Below, piece after piece: positions 6,915-15,620 of a stretch of 64,000 nucleotides of DNA. The notes under the pieces were generated by a model. That model had not been told where the DNA came from. It was given only the letters and a program-made list of their open reading frames with translations, and ran no database searches. Source of the stretch: Duganella levis. GTDB lineage: Bacteria > Pseudomonadota > Gammaproteobacteria > Burkholderiales > Burkholderiaceae_D. The stretch lies in NCBI RefSeq assembly GCF_009857605.1, contig NZ_WWCT01000022.1, positions 78,632 through 142,631 on the forward strand. Reading direction: 5' to 3'. Each line of letters starts with the position of its first letter. The first letter of the stretch is position 1. A program made the position numbers and the translations under genes.

Positions 6915-7124
6915 TTACTTGCTTGCTGCTGGTGCGGCTGCTGCTGGTGCTTCAGCCGTTTTGGATTCTTTGGCCTTGTGATGCTTTTTCTTGGCGACTG
7001 GCTTCGCTTCGGTTTTTTCCACGGCTGGCTTGGCTTCTGGAGCGGCGGCAGGAGTGGCAGGAGCTTGTGCGAATGCTGCGGTTGCGAACAGGCCGGCGAT
7101 CAGAGTAGCGATAACTTTGGACAT
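6915..7124 (-). CDS. Ala/Pro/Lys-rich secreted miniprotein B
   Basis: 69 residues, starting at the ATG at 7122-7124, because AAAAGGAA lies 8 bases upstream and the signal peptide MSKVIATLIAGLFATAAFA then begins at residue 1. The longer 100-codon reading adds a non-signal-like extension. The mature part is Ala/Pro/Glu/Lys-rich with KKKHHKAKESK in the centre, parallel to the KKAKHHKKEK of its neighbour 43 bases downstream. The pair is clearly a tandem duplication. The SDR gene lies 108 bases upstream on the same strand, so the pair probably has its own promoter. Confidence 0.75.
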   Translation of the reverse strand: MSKVIATLIAGLFATAAFAQAPATPAAAPEAKPAVEKTEAKPVAKKKHHKAKESKTAEAPAAAAPAASK

Positions 7125-7232
7125 GATTGATTTCCTTTTCGGAGTTTTCGGCATCAGGACAATTCCTGTGTCGCATGAGCAGAAAACGCGACGCAAGATC
7201 ACCCAGTTGACGACCATTACAATTGCTTACAA

Positions 7233-8036
7233 TCATGGTTTTACGTCGTCCTTCAACGCCGCCAGCGCCATCTTCTCCACCAGCCCGGGCGCGATCAACT
7301 TCAGCCACCGTCCCAGCTTGCCTTTGGACGACATCACAACCTCGCGCTGACGCGACTGCATGCCGGCGATGATCAGCGCCGCGCACTCCTCCACCGACAT
7401 GGCCTTGTCTTCTTTCAGGCTGCTGCTGCCCAGCTGACCGCCGGCTGCGTTAAAGCCGCGATGCCGGATCTGCGTCGCCACCACGCCGGGATAGGCAGTC
7501 GTCACGCTGACCCCGGCCGGCTTCAGCTCCGCGCGTAGCGCCTCGAAGAAGCCGCCCATGGCAAACTTGGTGGCGCTGTAGGCCGTACGTCCCGGCACGC
7601 CGATCAGCCCCGCCAGCGATGAAACCGCGACGATGCGTCCGCGCGACTGCGTCAGGTACGGCAGCGCCGCATGCGTGCACCACACGCTGCCCCACAAATT
7701 AATCCGCATCAGTTCTTCATACCAGGCCAGGTCGGGCACTTCGGCAAACAACGCGTGCGCCGAACGTCCGGCGTTGTTGATCAAGGCATCGATCACGCCG
7801 AAGCGCGCCACGACGGCGGCGATCAAGGCCACGCACTGCGTCTGCACCGCCACGTCGGTAGCCACCACCAGCGTCTGCGCGCCGAGCGCCGCACATTGCG
7901 CCGCCACTTGCTCCAATGCGGCGGCGTTGCGGGCCGCCAGCACCAGCGCCACGCCGGCGCCCTGTTTGCGCGCCAGTTGCCGGGCGATTTCCGCGCCGAT
8001 GCCATCCGAAGCGCCGGTGATGATGATGGTGTTCAT
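7233..8036 (-). CDS. SDR-family NAD(P)-dependent oxidoreductase
   Basis: 267 residues. A classical short-chain dehydrogenase: the nucleotide-binding TGASDGIG at residues 7-14, NNAG in strand 4, the catalytic SSLAG serine, and YSATK with the catalytic Tyr and Lys. The C-terminal extension (about residues 190-267) with GKLGRWLKLIAPGLVEKM is typical of the membrane-associating YqjQ/DHRS7-like short-chain dehydrogenases. The substrate is unknown. AAGGAG lies 5 bases before the ATG. It is divergent from the M28 peptidase gene. Confidence 0.93.
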   Translation of the reverse strand: MNTIIITGASDGIGAEIARQLARKQGAGVALVLAARNAAALEQVAAQCAALGAQTLVVATDVAVQTQCVALIAAVVARFGVIDALINNAGRSAHALFAEVPDLAWYEELMRINLWGSVWCTHAALPYLTQSRGRIVAVSSLAGLIGVPGRTAYSATKFAMGGFFEALRAELKPAGVSVTTAYPGVVATQIRHRGFNAAGGQLGSSSLKEDKAMSVEECAALIIAGMQSRQREVVMSSKGKLGRWLKLIAPGLVEKMALAALKDDVKP

Positions 8037-8100
8037 AGGTCTCCTTTTTGTGGGATATACAGTAAGATTACCGCTTTCCGCATCAGACTATGGAGTAAAC

Positions 8101-9708
8101 ATGCGTCGTTCCCTGATCGCCCTGGCCGCCGGCCTGGCCCTGCAAGCCCACGCCCAGCAACCGGTTGTCGCCGAAGCGCCGTTGCGCGCTCACCTGTCCT
8201 TCCTGGCCGACGATTTGTTTGAAGGCCGCGGCACCGGCCAGCGTGGTGGCGATCTCGCCGTGCGCTATCTGGAGACGCAAGCCGCCGTCATCGGCCTCAA
8301 GCCGCTGGCCGACGGCACCTACCGCCAGTCCGTAAAAATGGAAGGCACTAAGCTGCTGCCTTCCAGCTTTGTGCGCTTCACCGCCGACGGCGGCAAGATC
8401 CTGACGCCGGCCAACGGCAGCGAAATCGTCTACGGCACCTTCGGCGGCAAGGAAGACGTCACCATCGATGCGCCGCTGGTATTCGTCGGCTACGGCGCGG
8501 TCGCTCCCGAAGAAAAATGGGACGACTACAAGGGCATCGACATGAAGGGCAAGATCCTGGTCATGATGGTCAATGATCCACAACCGACCGCCGAGGAGCC
8601 GAACCGCTTCGCCGGCAAGGCCTACACCTACTACGGCCGCTGGCTGTACAAGTTTGAGGAAGCGGTGCGCCAGGGCGCCGCCGGCGCGCTGCTGATCCAC
8701 ACCACGCCGTCCGCCTCCTACGCGTGGAGCGTGCCGGCCACCAGCTTCAGTCACGAGCGCTTCCACCTGGCCGGCAGCGGCAATCCGATCGAAGGCTGGG
8801 TGCAGGAAGACACGGCGCGCGCGCTGTTCGCCGCCGGCGGCTTCGACCTCGACAAGTTGCGCGCCGACGCCGAGCGCCGCGACTTCCGCCCGGTCGACCT
8901 GAAGGTCAAGCTGCACGCGGATTTGAAAAGCAAGATCCGCCAGATCGAGCAATTCAACGTGGTCGGCATCGTGCCCGGCTCGGACGCCACGCTGAAATCG
9001 GAAGCGGTGGTCTACTCGGCCCACTGGGACCATCTGGGCATCGATGATGCCGCCAAGGGCGACCATATCTGGAACGGCGCCATCGACAACGCCTCCGGCG
9101 TGGCCGCGCTGCTGGCGATGGCGCAGGAAGCCGTCAAACATCCGGCCAAGCGCACGCAGGTGTTCCTGTGGCCGGCGGCCGAGGAAACCGGCCTGCTGGG
9201 CAGCGCCGCTTACGTCAAGAATCCGGCCTGGCCGCTGGACAAGACCACGGCCGACCTCAACCTCGATAGCATGAACTTCGTCGGCAAGACACGCGATATC
9301 GGCGTTGCCGGCGCCGAGCGCAGCAGCCTGTACGAGGCGGCCGGCGTGGTGGCCAAAAAGATGGGCCTGACGCTGGCGCCGGCCATTCCGGACCTGTCGG
9401 GCGCCTACTTCCGCGCCGACCATTTCAACTTTGCCAAGGCTGGCATCCCGGCCTTCAACGTCGGTTCGGCGGTGTTCTCGGGCGACGGCTACTTCGATTT
9501 CATCAAGGACCAGGAAAAGTCGCGCGCGCGCCTGGTAGCTTTTAAACAGGATTACCATCAGCCGTCGGATGAATACCACGCTGACTGGGACCTGTCCGGC
9601 ATGGTGCAGCAGGCGCAGTTCACGCTCAACCTGGGCTACGAAGTGGCCAATACGCCCAAAATGCAAACCTGGAAGGCCGGCGACGCCTTCGCCAAGGTTA
9701 AACGTTAA
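8101..9708 (+). CDS. Secreted M28-family metallopeptidase with PA-like insert
   Basis: 535 residues. The ATG at 8101 is chosen for its GGAG five bases upstream and the Sec signal peptide (MRRSLIALAAGLALQAHAQ). The 156-codon upstream extension is an antisense artefact over the SDR gene. All five M28 zinc ligands can be placed: His308 (SAHWDHLG), Asp329 (AIDNASG), Glu362 next to the general base Glu361 (AAEET), Asp389 (LNLDSMN) and His486 (YHQPSDEY). Residues about 110-280 form a protease-associated (PA) domain inserted before the catalytic core. It is probably a periplasmic aminopeptidase acting on peptides. It looks monocistronic. Confidence 0.93.
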   Translation: MRRSLIALAAGLALQAHAQQPVVAEAPLRAHLSFLADDLFEGRGTGQRGGDLAVRYLETQAAVIGLKPLADGTYRQSVKMEGTKLLPSSFVRFTADGGKILTPANGSEIVYGTFGGKEDVTIDAPLVFVGYGAVAPEEKWDDYKGIDMKGKILVMMVNDPQPTAEEPNRFAGKAYTYYGRWLYKFEEAVRQGAAGALLIHTTPSASYAWSVPATSFSHERFHLAGSGNPIEGWVQEDTARALFAAGGFDLDKLRADAERRDFRPVDLKVKLHADLKSKIRQIEQFNVVGIVPGSDATLKSEAVVYSAHWDHLGIDDAAKGDHIWNGAIDNASGVAALLAMAQEAVKHPAKRTQVFLWPAAEETGLLGSAAYVKNPAWPLDKTTADLNLDSMNFVGKTRDIGVAGAERSSLYEAAGVVAKKMGLTLAPAIPDLSGAYFRADHFNFAKAGIPAFNVGSAVFSGDGYFDFIKDQEKSRARLVAFKQDYHQPSDEYHADWDLSGMVQQAQFTLNLGYEVANTPKMQTWKAGDAFAKVKR

Positions 9709-9776
9709 AAAACTGCCACACGGAAACTCCTCGTGTCCGCCTATAATTCAGGCAAGGCGTACAACCGGGGATATTC

Positions 9777-12700
9777 GTGTGGCTTAATGTTTTGATCATG
9801 TTGCGGCGCGGCCGCTGGGGTATGGCCGCTGCGGCCTTGCTGCTGGCCGGCGCCGCCTCGGCCGCCAACGTCAACTTCAACGGCAGCAACACCGTGCCGA
9901 TCTGCCCGCTCACCGGCACCGTCTACAAATGCGCCGCGCTGCCGCTGGGAACGAATGACACGGCCGTCATCAGCAGCGGCTATACCGTGATCGTCAGCGG
10001 CGACGTCTCGCTGGCCTACGCCCAGGGCCTGAGCATGAGCGGCAGCGCCGTGCTGCAATCGACCGGCAATATCGACCTGTCCGCCTCCAACGGCCTCAAC
10101 GTCACGGGCGGCACCCTGGCCGCCGCCGGCAACTTCAAGCTGGGCGCCAGCGCGCAGAGCATCACCGCCAACGTCACCGCCGCCACGCTGACCACCGCCG
10201 GCGCCTCGACCTACATCGGCGGCACCGTCACCACCACCGGCGACATCAACCTCGGCTCCAGCACCACCATTACCGGCGCGGTCACCACCACCGGCACCGG
10301 CTCGCTGACCACCGGCTCCAGCACCACGCTGGGACCGGTGACGGTAAAAGGCAGCATCAACCTCAGCTCCAGCAACACCATCAACGGTTCGGTCAGCGCC
10401 ACCAGCATCACCACCAATTCCAGCGTGACCATCAACGGCTCGATCACGCTGCCTAAAAACAGCAACGGCGTGGCCGATCTCGGTTCGGGCATCAAGGTCA
10501 ACGGCAGCATCACCGCTTATACGGTCCAGACCAACTCGCCGGCCACGCTGAACGGCGACGTCAATGCCAGCAATTCGTTCACGCTCGGCTCGGGCAGCTC
10601 GGTCACCGGCAACATCACCTCGCCGGTGGTGACGCTGAATGCCTCCAACATCACGGTCAAGGGCGACATCACGGCCACCACCTCGCTCGACATGGGCAGC
10701 GGCACCGCCATCACCGGCAAGGTCGGCACCGGCACGCTGACCATGCGCGCCTCCAACGCCGTCATCAACGGCAATACCACCGTCACCGGCGATGTCGACA
10801 TGGGCTCGGGCACCACCATCAACGGCGACCTGTCGGCGCGCAACGTGGTCACCCGCTCCAGCAACGCCATCATCAACGGCAATGCGTCGGTCAATGCCAT
10901 CTATATCGACTGGGGCAACAGCGTCAGCAAGACCATCACCTGCACCGGCCCCGGCGCCAAGGGCTGCAGCTGCGTGACCAAGGCCGATTCCAATTACCAG
11001 CCGACCTGCGGCGCCCCCGCTCCCAGCGGCCCCGACCACATCCAGATCACCCACGACGGCAAAGGCCTGACCTGCGAACCGGCCACGGTGAAATTGCGCG
11101 CCTGCGCCAACAGCGACTGTTCGATCGCCTACACCGGCAGCACCACCATCACGCTGACGCCGGGCGGCGGCCAGGTCACGATCAACGGCGACACCAATGC
11201 CACGGTCAGCCAGTCGAGCGCCGGCACCGCCACGCTGTCGGCCGGCACCGGCACCACCTGCGTCAACACCAGCGGCGGCAAGCCGTGCGACATGGTGTTC
11301 GCCGCCAGCGGCCTGACCATGAGCGCGCCGGACCACGTGTCGATGACCAGCGCGACGCTGTCGATTCAGATCAAGAAGGCCGGTCCCAACAACGCCTTCT
11401 GCGTGCCGCTGGCGCAGGGCAGCGCCACGCTCAAATTCAGTTGCAGCTATTCGGACCCGGTCAGCGGCACACAGCCGCTGACGCTTGGCAGCACGCCGAC
11501 TGCGACCGCCTGCAACGGCAGCCCGACGCCGGTCAACGTCAGCTTCGATGCCAATGGCCTGGCCAGCGTACCGCTGCAATATCCGGACGTCGGCCTGATG
11601 AATGTGGCGGCCGCCTACAGCGCCAATAGCATCGACGTGGCCGGCAGCACCAGCTTTACCGCCGCGCCGGCGACATTCCAGATCGTCGCCGCCACCGATC
11701 CGGTGGTGACGCTGGGCGGCGCCGCCCTCAATGGTTCGGCAGCCGCCTTCGCCCGCGCCGGCGATCCGTTCCGCCTCACCGTGACAGCGTTCAACGCCGC
11801 CAACAAGGTCACGCCCAACTTCGGCAAGGAGAAGTCGGCGGAGTCGTTCACCATGAGTCCGATCGTGCTGAAGCTGCCGAGCGACGGCCGCAATCCCACC
11901 GCCACCATCGGCACCTTCGCGCCGATCGTCGACGGCGTCGGCGCCAGCACGGCCGGCAACAACGGCCTGTGGATCTACAACGAAACCGGCGTCATTACGC
12001 TGAATGCCAAGCTGGCCAACAGCAGCAGCTATTACATGGGCAAGACTGGACTCAACAGCTTCCGGACGGTCGGCACCCTCGACCTGCGCCTGGCGCCGCA
12101 TCACTTTGACGTGGTGCTGCCGGCCGGGTCACCGATGAGCTGCGCCAATGTCGGCGGCTACAGCAATCCCTGTGCGGACGGCAGCACCGGCCGCCTCGTA
12201 TATTCCCGGCAGCCGTTCGCGGTGCAGGTCAAGGCCTACAAGGACGCCACCAATGGCTCCGAAAACTATCGCCTCAAAACCGTCGGCACCGCCGATGCGG
12301 AAGACGTGGTGCGCAGCATTACCCTGTCGCCCGCGCAGGCGGCGAACGGCGCCGCCAACACCAGCTTCAAGCTGATCGCGCCTTCCACATTCCTGTTTGC
12401 CACCAATCCGAACACCGGCGTGGGGACCCTGGTCGTCACGCCGGCCTCGTCCCTGCCGGCGCTGGAATTCCTTGCCGCCCAGGCGCCGCCGACGCCGCCC
12501 AACACCACCGTCACCACCAGCCCGCCGACCACCATCTACCTGCGCGTCACCGATACCGACGGCGCCAGCTCGGCGCGCGCCGGGTCGGCCGAGCCGCCGC
12601 TCACCGTGGTCAGCGGCCGCCTGACGCTGGCCAACGCCTTCGGCCCGCCCACCACCAATCTGCCGGTCGAAGCCAAGGCCATGTACTACTCCGGCGCCGC

Positions 12701-13028
12701 CGGCGCCTGGCTGTTCAATCCGGCGTTTCCGTCGGCGCAGCAGTCCTTCAGCGCGGCCTTGCAAGCCACCGACGGCGACTTCAAGACTTGCACCGGCGCG
12801 CTGGATTGCACCGCCTTGCGGCTGGTGAACAACCCGCTCACGCTCAAGAACGGCAAAGGCTTGCTGCTGGTGGCCATGCCCAAGGCCTCCGGCACGGCCA
12901 AGCTCAGCCTGAAGGCGTCGCTGCAGGCGCTGTTCCCGTACTTGCCGCTGTACGACCCGCCAGCCACCCTTACCTTCGGCAACTTCCGTTCCGGCCCGGT
13001 GATCTATACCCGCGAAGTGTATAACTGA
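9777..13028 (+). CDS. Large DUF6701 (MshQ-like) surface protein with beta-helix repeats
   Basis: 1083 residues. The GTG at 9777 has GGGG six bases before it; the ATG at 9798 lacks a site but gives a similar signal peptide (AAAALLLAGAASA). Residues about 60-390 are a Ser/Thr/Gly/Asn-rich stretch of imperfect rungs such as GDINLGSSTTITGAV and GDVDMGSGTTINGDL, predicted to form a right-handed beta-helix. A Cys-containing linker (GCSCV) follows. The C-terminal two thirds match DUF6701/MshQ proteins, including HHFDV followed by a CAN..NPC pair and RQPFAVQVKAY. MshQ is encoded in MSHA pilus loci, but no pilus genes are here. It probably acts at the cell surface. Confidence 0.8.
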   Translation: MWLNVLIMLRRGRWGMAAAALLLAGAASAANVNFNGSNTVPICPLTGTVYKCAALPLGTNDTAVISSGYTVIVSGDVSLAYAQGLSMSGSAVLQSTGNIDLSASNGLNVTGGTLAAAGNFKLGASAQSITANVTAATLTTAGASTYIGGTVTTTGDINLGSSTTITGAVTTTGTGSLTTGSSTTLGPVTVKGSINLSSSNTINGSVSATSITTNSSVTINGSITLPKNSNGVADLGSGIKVNGSITAYTVQTNSPATLNGDVNASNSFTLGSGSSVTGNITSPVVTLNASNITVKGDITATTSLDMGSGTAITGKVGTGTLTMRASNAVINGNTTVTGDVDMGSGTTINGDLSARNVVTRSSNAIINGNASVNAIYIDWGNSVSKTITCTGPGAKGCSCVTKADSNYQPTCGAPAPSGPDHIQITHDGKGLTCEPATVKLRACANSDCSIAYTGSTTITLTPGGGQVTINGDTNATVSQSSAGTATLSAGTGTTCVNTSGGKPCDMVFAASGLTMSAPDHVSMTSATLSIQIKKAGPNNAFCVPLAQGSATLKFSCSYSDPVSGTQPLTLGSTPTATACNGSPTPVNVSFDANGLASVPLQYPDVGLMNVAAAYSANSIDVAGSTSFTAAPATFQIVAATDPVVTLGGAALNGSAAAFARAGDPFRLTVTAFNAANKVTPNFGKEKSAESFTMSPIVLKLPSDGRNPTATIGTFAPIVDGVGASTAGNNGLWIYNETGVITLNAKLANSSSYYMGKTGLNSFRTVGTLDLRLAPHHFDVVLPAGSPMSCANVGGYSNPCADGSTGRLVYSRQPFAVQVKAYKDATNGSENYRLKTVGTADAEDVVRSITLSPAQAANGAANTSFKLIAPSTFLFATNPNTGVGTLVVTPASSLPALEFLAAQAPPTPPNTTVTTSPPTTIYLRVTDTDGASSARAGSAEPPLTVVSGRLTLANAFGPPTTNLPVEAKAMYYSGAAGAWLFNPAFPSAQQSFSAALQATDGDFKTCTGALDCTALRLVNNPLTLKNGKGLLLVAMPKASGTAKLSLKASLQALFPYLPLYDPPATLTFGNFRSGPVIYTREVYN

Positions 13029-13106
13029 TGTTACAGAGCCGCGCTGCAAAGCCGCGCAAAACGGGGTACGATGGCCGTTTTCTGAACCAGACCAACCAAG
13101 GACATC

Positions 13107-13808
13107 ATGGAAACCAATTCCCAGTGGATCGATATTGAAACAGCCGACGGCAAGTTCGGCGCCTACCTGTCGCTGCCGCGCGGCGGCAAGGGCCCCGGCA
13201 TCGTACTGCTGCAGGAAATCTTCGGCGTCAACCAGCACATCCGCAACGTCGCCGACCAGTACGCCGCCGACGGCTACGTGGTCATCACGCCGGACCTGTT
13301 CTGGCGCCATGGCGCCCGCATCGAGCTGGGCTACGACGAAGCCGGCTGGAAGCGCGCCGTTGAACTGATGCAGGCGACCGACTTCGCCACCGCCCAGCAA
13401 GACATCGCCGCCACGCTGAAAGTGCTGCGCGGCCTGGACGCGGTCGGCAGCGCCAAGGTCGCCTCGCTGGGCTACTGCTTCGGCGGCCGCCTGTCGTATC
13501 ACACCGCCGCCAACGGCCTGGTGGATGCGGCCGTGGCCTACTACGGCGGCGGCATCCAGAATTCACTGGAGCGCGCGCCGGAAATCAAGGTGCCACTGCT
13601 GATGCACTTCGGCGCCGCCGACAGCCACATCCCGCAGGAAGCCGTGAAGAGCATCGCCGAAGCTTTCGACAGCAACGAGCAAGTCGAGATCCACGTCTAC
13701 GAAGGCGCCGAGCACGGCTTCAACTGCAACCACCGCGAGTCCTACCACCAGCGCGCCAGCGCGCAGGCGCACGGCCACTCGCTGGTGTTCCTGGGCGAAC
13801 TGCTCTAA
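13107..13808 (+). CDS. Dienelactone hydrolase family protein
   Basis: 233 residues, no signal peptide. The Cys-Asp-His triad of dienelactone hydrolases is intact: Cys124 in LGYCFGGR, Asp172 in GAADSHIP and His203 in AEHGFNC. Length is normal for carboxymethylenebutenolidase (about 230-240). The true substrate is often not dienelactone when, as here, no aromatic-degradation genes are nearby. AAGGAC lies 5 bases before the ATG. Its stop overlaps the stop of the convergent membrane-protein gene by four bases (13805-13808). Confidence 0.9.
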   Translation: METNSQWIDIETADGKFGAYLSLPRGGKGPGIVLLQEIFGVNQHIRNVADQYAADGYVVITPDLFWRHGARIELGYDEAGWKRAVELMQATDFATAQQDIAATLKVLRGLDAVGSAKVASLGYCFGGRLSYHTAANGLVDAAVAYYGGGIQNSLERAPEIKVPLLMHFGAADSHIPQEAVKSIAEAFDSNEQVEIHVYEGAEHGFNCNHRESYHQRASAQAHGHSLVFLGELL

Positions 13809-14308
13809 GCAGCGGCCAGGCCGGTTGCGGCGCCCTTCTTCAGGCGCCGCAACTGCAGCACCACGCCGATCAGGAACAACAGGAACATGATGCCGGTGAT
13901 GGTCTTCAGCTCCGGCGCCTCGGCGCTCGACAGCAACGGCGCCCCCAATGGCAGGCGGGTGGTGGTTTCCGTCACCGCCGGAATCATGTGGAATAAAAAT
14001 GTCAGCGAGTAGCTGACCGTCGACACGGCGGCCGATTTGGCGCCGAACTTGCGCTGGTCCGCCAGCCAGGCCAGGCCCAGCACCACCAGGGTGATAATGC
14101 CCAGCACATGCGGCTTGCCGAAGCCGCCATGCTGGAAGATGCCGAAGCCGGTCAGGCAGGTGAAAACGGTGGTCCAGATATAGGTCCGTCCCAGCGTACT
14201 GTTGGCTACAATGCCTTTGTAGCGCACGAAGGAAATCAGCGCGGCAAACACCGCCACCAGGCTGATCAGGGTGTGAATGACACCGAGGTAAGTTAAACCG
14301 TAGATCAT
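13805..14308 (-). CDS. Multi-pass membrane protein, unknown function
   Basis: 167 residues with about five hydrophobic segments: roughly 5-27, 42-60, 66-84, 98-115 and 137-155. The segments are joined by short loops, and a polar Ala-rich tail follows. Conserved-looking histidines occur in the first and third segments (GVIHTL and GKPHVLG), and one in FLFHMIP. That could suggest a heme or quinone interaction but proves nothing. No family is assigned. AAAGGGACAC precedes the ATG. It is convergent with the dienelactone hydrolase and divergent from the thioesterase. Confidence 0.75.
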   Translation of the reverse strand: MIYGLTYLGVIHTLISLVAVFAALISFVRYKGIVANSTLGRTYIWTTVFTCLTGFGIFQHGGFGKPHVLGIITLVVLGLAWLADQRKFGAKSAAVSTVSYSLTFLFHMIPAVTETTTRLPLGAPLLSSAEAPELKTITGIMFLLFLIGVVLQLRRLKKGAATGLAAA

Positions 14309-14428
14309 GGTGTGTCCCTTTCAAAGTTGACAACCCTGATCGTACACACAAATACAGTGCCCCTCTTACCCCAAAAGGGTAATCTGCCAGGCAAGAATCA
14401 GCCCATCACCGTCAAGGAAGCACCCGTC

Positions 14429-14872
14429 ATGGCCCGCCTCAAACTGGATTTTCCAGACCACCTGTTCTTGTTCTCCACCCAGCTGACCGTGCGCGCTACC
14501 GACATCAATGGCGCCAACCACCTGGGCAACGATTCGATGATCTCGATGATTTCGGAAGCCCGCGCGCGCTTCCTGTTCGAATACGGCGTGCAGGAGACCG
14601 GGCCGGACGGCGTCGGCATCATCGTCACCGACCTGGCCACCACCTACAAGGCCGAGGCGCATGCGCGCGACCAGCTGGTGTTTGACGTGGGCGTGATGGA
14701 TTTCAACCAGTACGGCGGCGACATCGTGTTCCGCGTCAGCCGGCCGAAGGACAGCAAGCTGGTGGCGCTGGCCAAGTACGGTTTTGTCTTCTTCAATTAC
14801 AACAGCGGCCAGGTGACGCCGATGCCGCCGGCGTTCCTGGCCAAGTTTCCCAAGGTGAACCGGCTCGACTGA
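14429..14872 (+). CDS. Hotdog-fold acyl-CoA thioesterase-like protein
   Basis: 147 residues from the ATG at 14429, chosen because AAGGAAG lies 8 bases upstream; a 39-residue extension to 14312 would cross the promoter gap. It is a 4HBT-type hotdog fold: an N-terminal strand VRATDINGANHLGNDSMI carries the Asp/Asn-His-Asn pattern typical of YbgC/FadM-like thioesterases. A long central helix (SEARARFLFEYG) and the antiparallel strands follow. It is presumed to hydrolyse acyl-CoA thioesters in the cytoplasm; chain length is unknown. It converges on the DUF3016 gene six bases downstream. Confidence 0.85.
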   Translation: MARLKLDFPDHLFLFSTQLTVRATDINGANHLGNDSMISMISEARARFLFEYGVQETGPDGVGIIVTDLATTYKAEAHARDQLVFDVGVMDFNQYGGDIVFRVSRPKDSKLVALAKYGFVFFNYNSGQVTPMPPAFLAKFPKVNRLD

Positions 14873-14878
14873 GCCGGC

Positions 14879-15370
14879 TTATTTCGCCGCCACCTTCGGC
14901 ACGATCGCCTTGTTGAACCAGTCATCCAGCATCTGCTTCTCGTAGCGCAGCGGATCGCTGTCGAAATAGCTGGAACGGCTCTGCTGGTAATTCATGTTGG
15001 CGATATTGTCGTCGCCGCTGCGCAGCACCTGGCCATCCTTCTCCAGCGTATAGCGCAGATGCATGCGCGGCCAGTCGGCGCCGCCGTTCATCACGCGGAT
15101 CTCTTCACCATTGCGGCGCGGGTACATGCGGCCGGCCAGGTCGATGTCCAGCACGTCGATCTTCAGGTTCTCGCCGGGCGGCAGTTTCTTCTCCAGCGTG
15201 GCGAAATACTCGCTGAACTGCTTCAGCACGCGATCGCGGTCATATTCGCCGCGCGCCAGGTCGGTGTAGTCGTCCGGCTTGGTGTAAGTGACGGTCACGT
15301 CCGCCAGGGCGGCGCTGGAGGCCAGCAACGCCACGACAGCGGCCAGCACGGTTCGGGTCATTGGGCGCAT
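14879..15370 (-). CDS. DUF3016 periplasmic protein
   Basis: 163 residues. It has a Sec signal peptide (about residues 1-23, ending ALA), then a small domain beginning VTVTYTKPDDYTDLARGEYDRD, the recognisable start of DUF3016. Blocks LPPGENLKIDVLDIDLAGRM and the central Trp-Pro region follow, as in that family. Function is not known. AGGAGAGG stands just before the first ATG; a second ATG at 15361 is possible. It is divergent from the PhoX-type phosphatase gene, with about 250 bases between them that hold the Pho box. Confidence 0.85.
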   Translation of the reverse strand: MRPMTRTVLAAVVALLASSAALADVTVTYTKPDDYTDLARGEYDRDRVLKQFSEYFATLEKKLPPGENLKIDVLDIDLAGRMYPRRNGEEIRVMNGGADWPRMHLRYTLEKDGQVLRSGDDNIANMNYQQSRSSYFDSDPLRYEKQMLDDWFNKAIVPKVAAK

Positions 15371-15482
15371 TTTGCCTCTCCTTGCATAGTTGATGCAGTC
15401 AATATAGACCTTTTCGCCGCCACGCGCCCGCGCTGAATAAGTTTGTTACCAATCGCCTGCGGCCGCCATCAACGTGACGTTA

Positions 15483-15520
15483 TGTATCGCTTTGTATCGT
15501 AATGTCACAGTCCTGTCATA
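15483..15520 (+). promoter_or_regulatory. Pho box (PhoB operator) upstream of PhoX gene
   Basis: ATGTCAC (15502-15508), a 4-base spacer AGTC, and CTGTCAT (15513-15519) form a PhoB-type tandem repeat with the canonical 11-base period. Two more TGT-starting repeats, TGTATCG at 15483 and 15493, precede it with 10-base spacing. The TGT triplets thus fall at 15483, 15493, 15503 and 15514, all on one helix face. The element lies about 100 bases upstream of the phosphatase start, and binding there would make the gene phosphate-starvation inducible. Confidence 0.75.
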
Positions 15521-15620
15521 CCAAATCGTTAAGATTGCCGCCGTCGAAGCCCAGCCACTGCTTCGCATGATGCCAGCCAGGCACATGGATCGGCCTACAA
15601 ACTACAACAGGGTATTTACC

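Noticed and set aside
7633..8100. A 156-codon N-terminal extension of the M28 peptidase.
   Set aside because: It lies antisense to the SDR coding sequence; the ATG at 8101 has a Shine-Dalgarno and starts a signal peptide.
9741..12104. A 787-codon minus-strand reading opposite the DUF6701 gene.
   Set aside because: It is Gly/Ala/Arg/Gln-rich without any recognisable motif and mirrors a GC-rich coding strand; the plus-strand frame has a signal peptide, repeats and a known domain.
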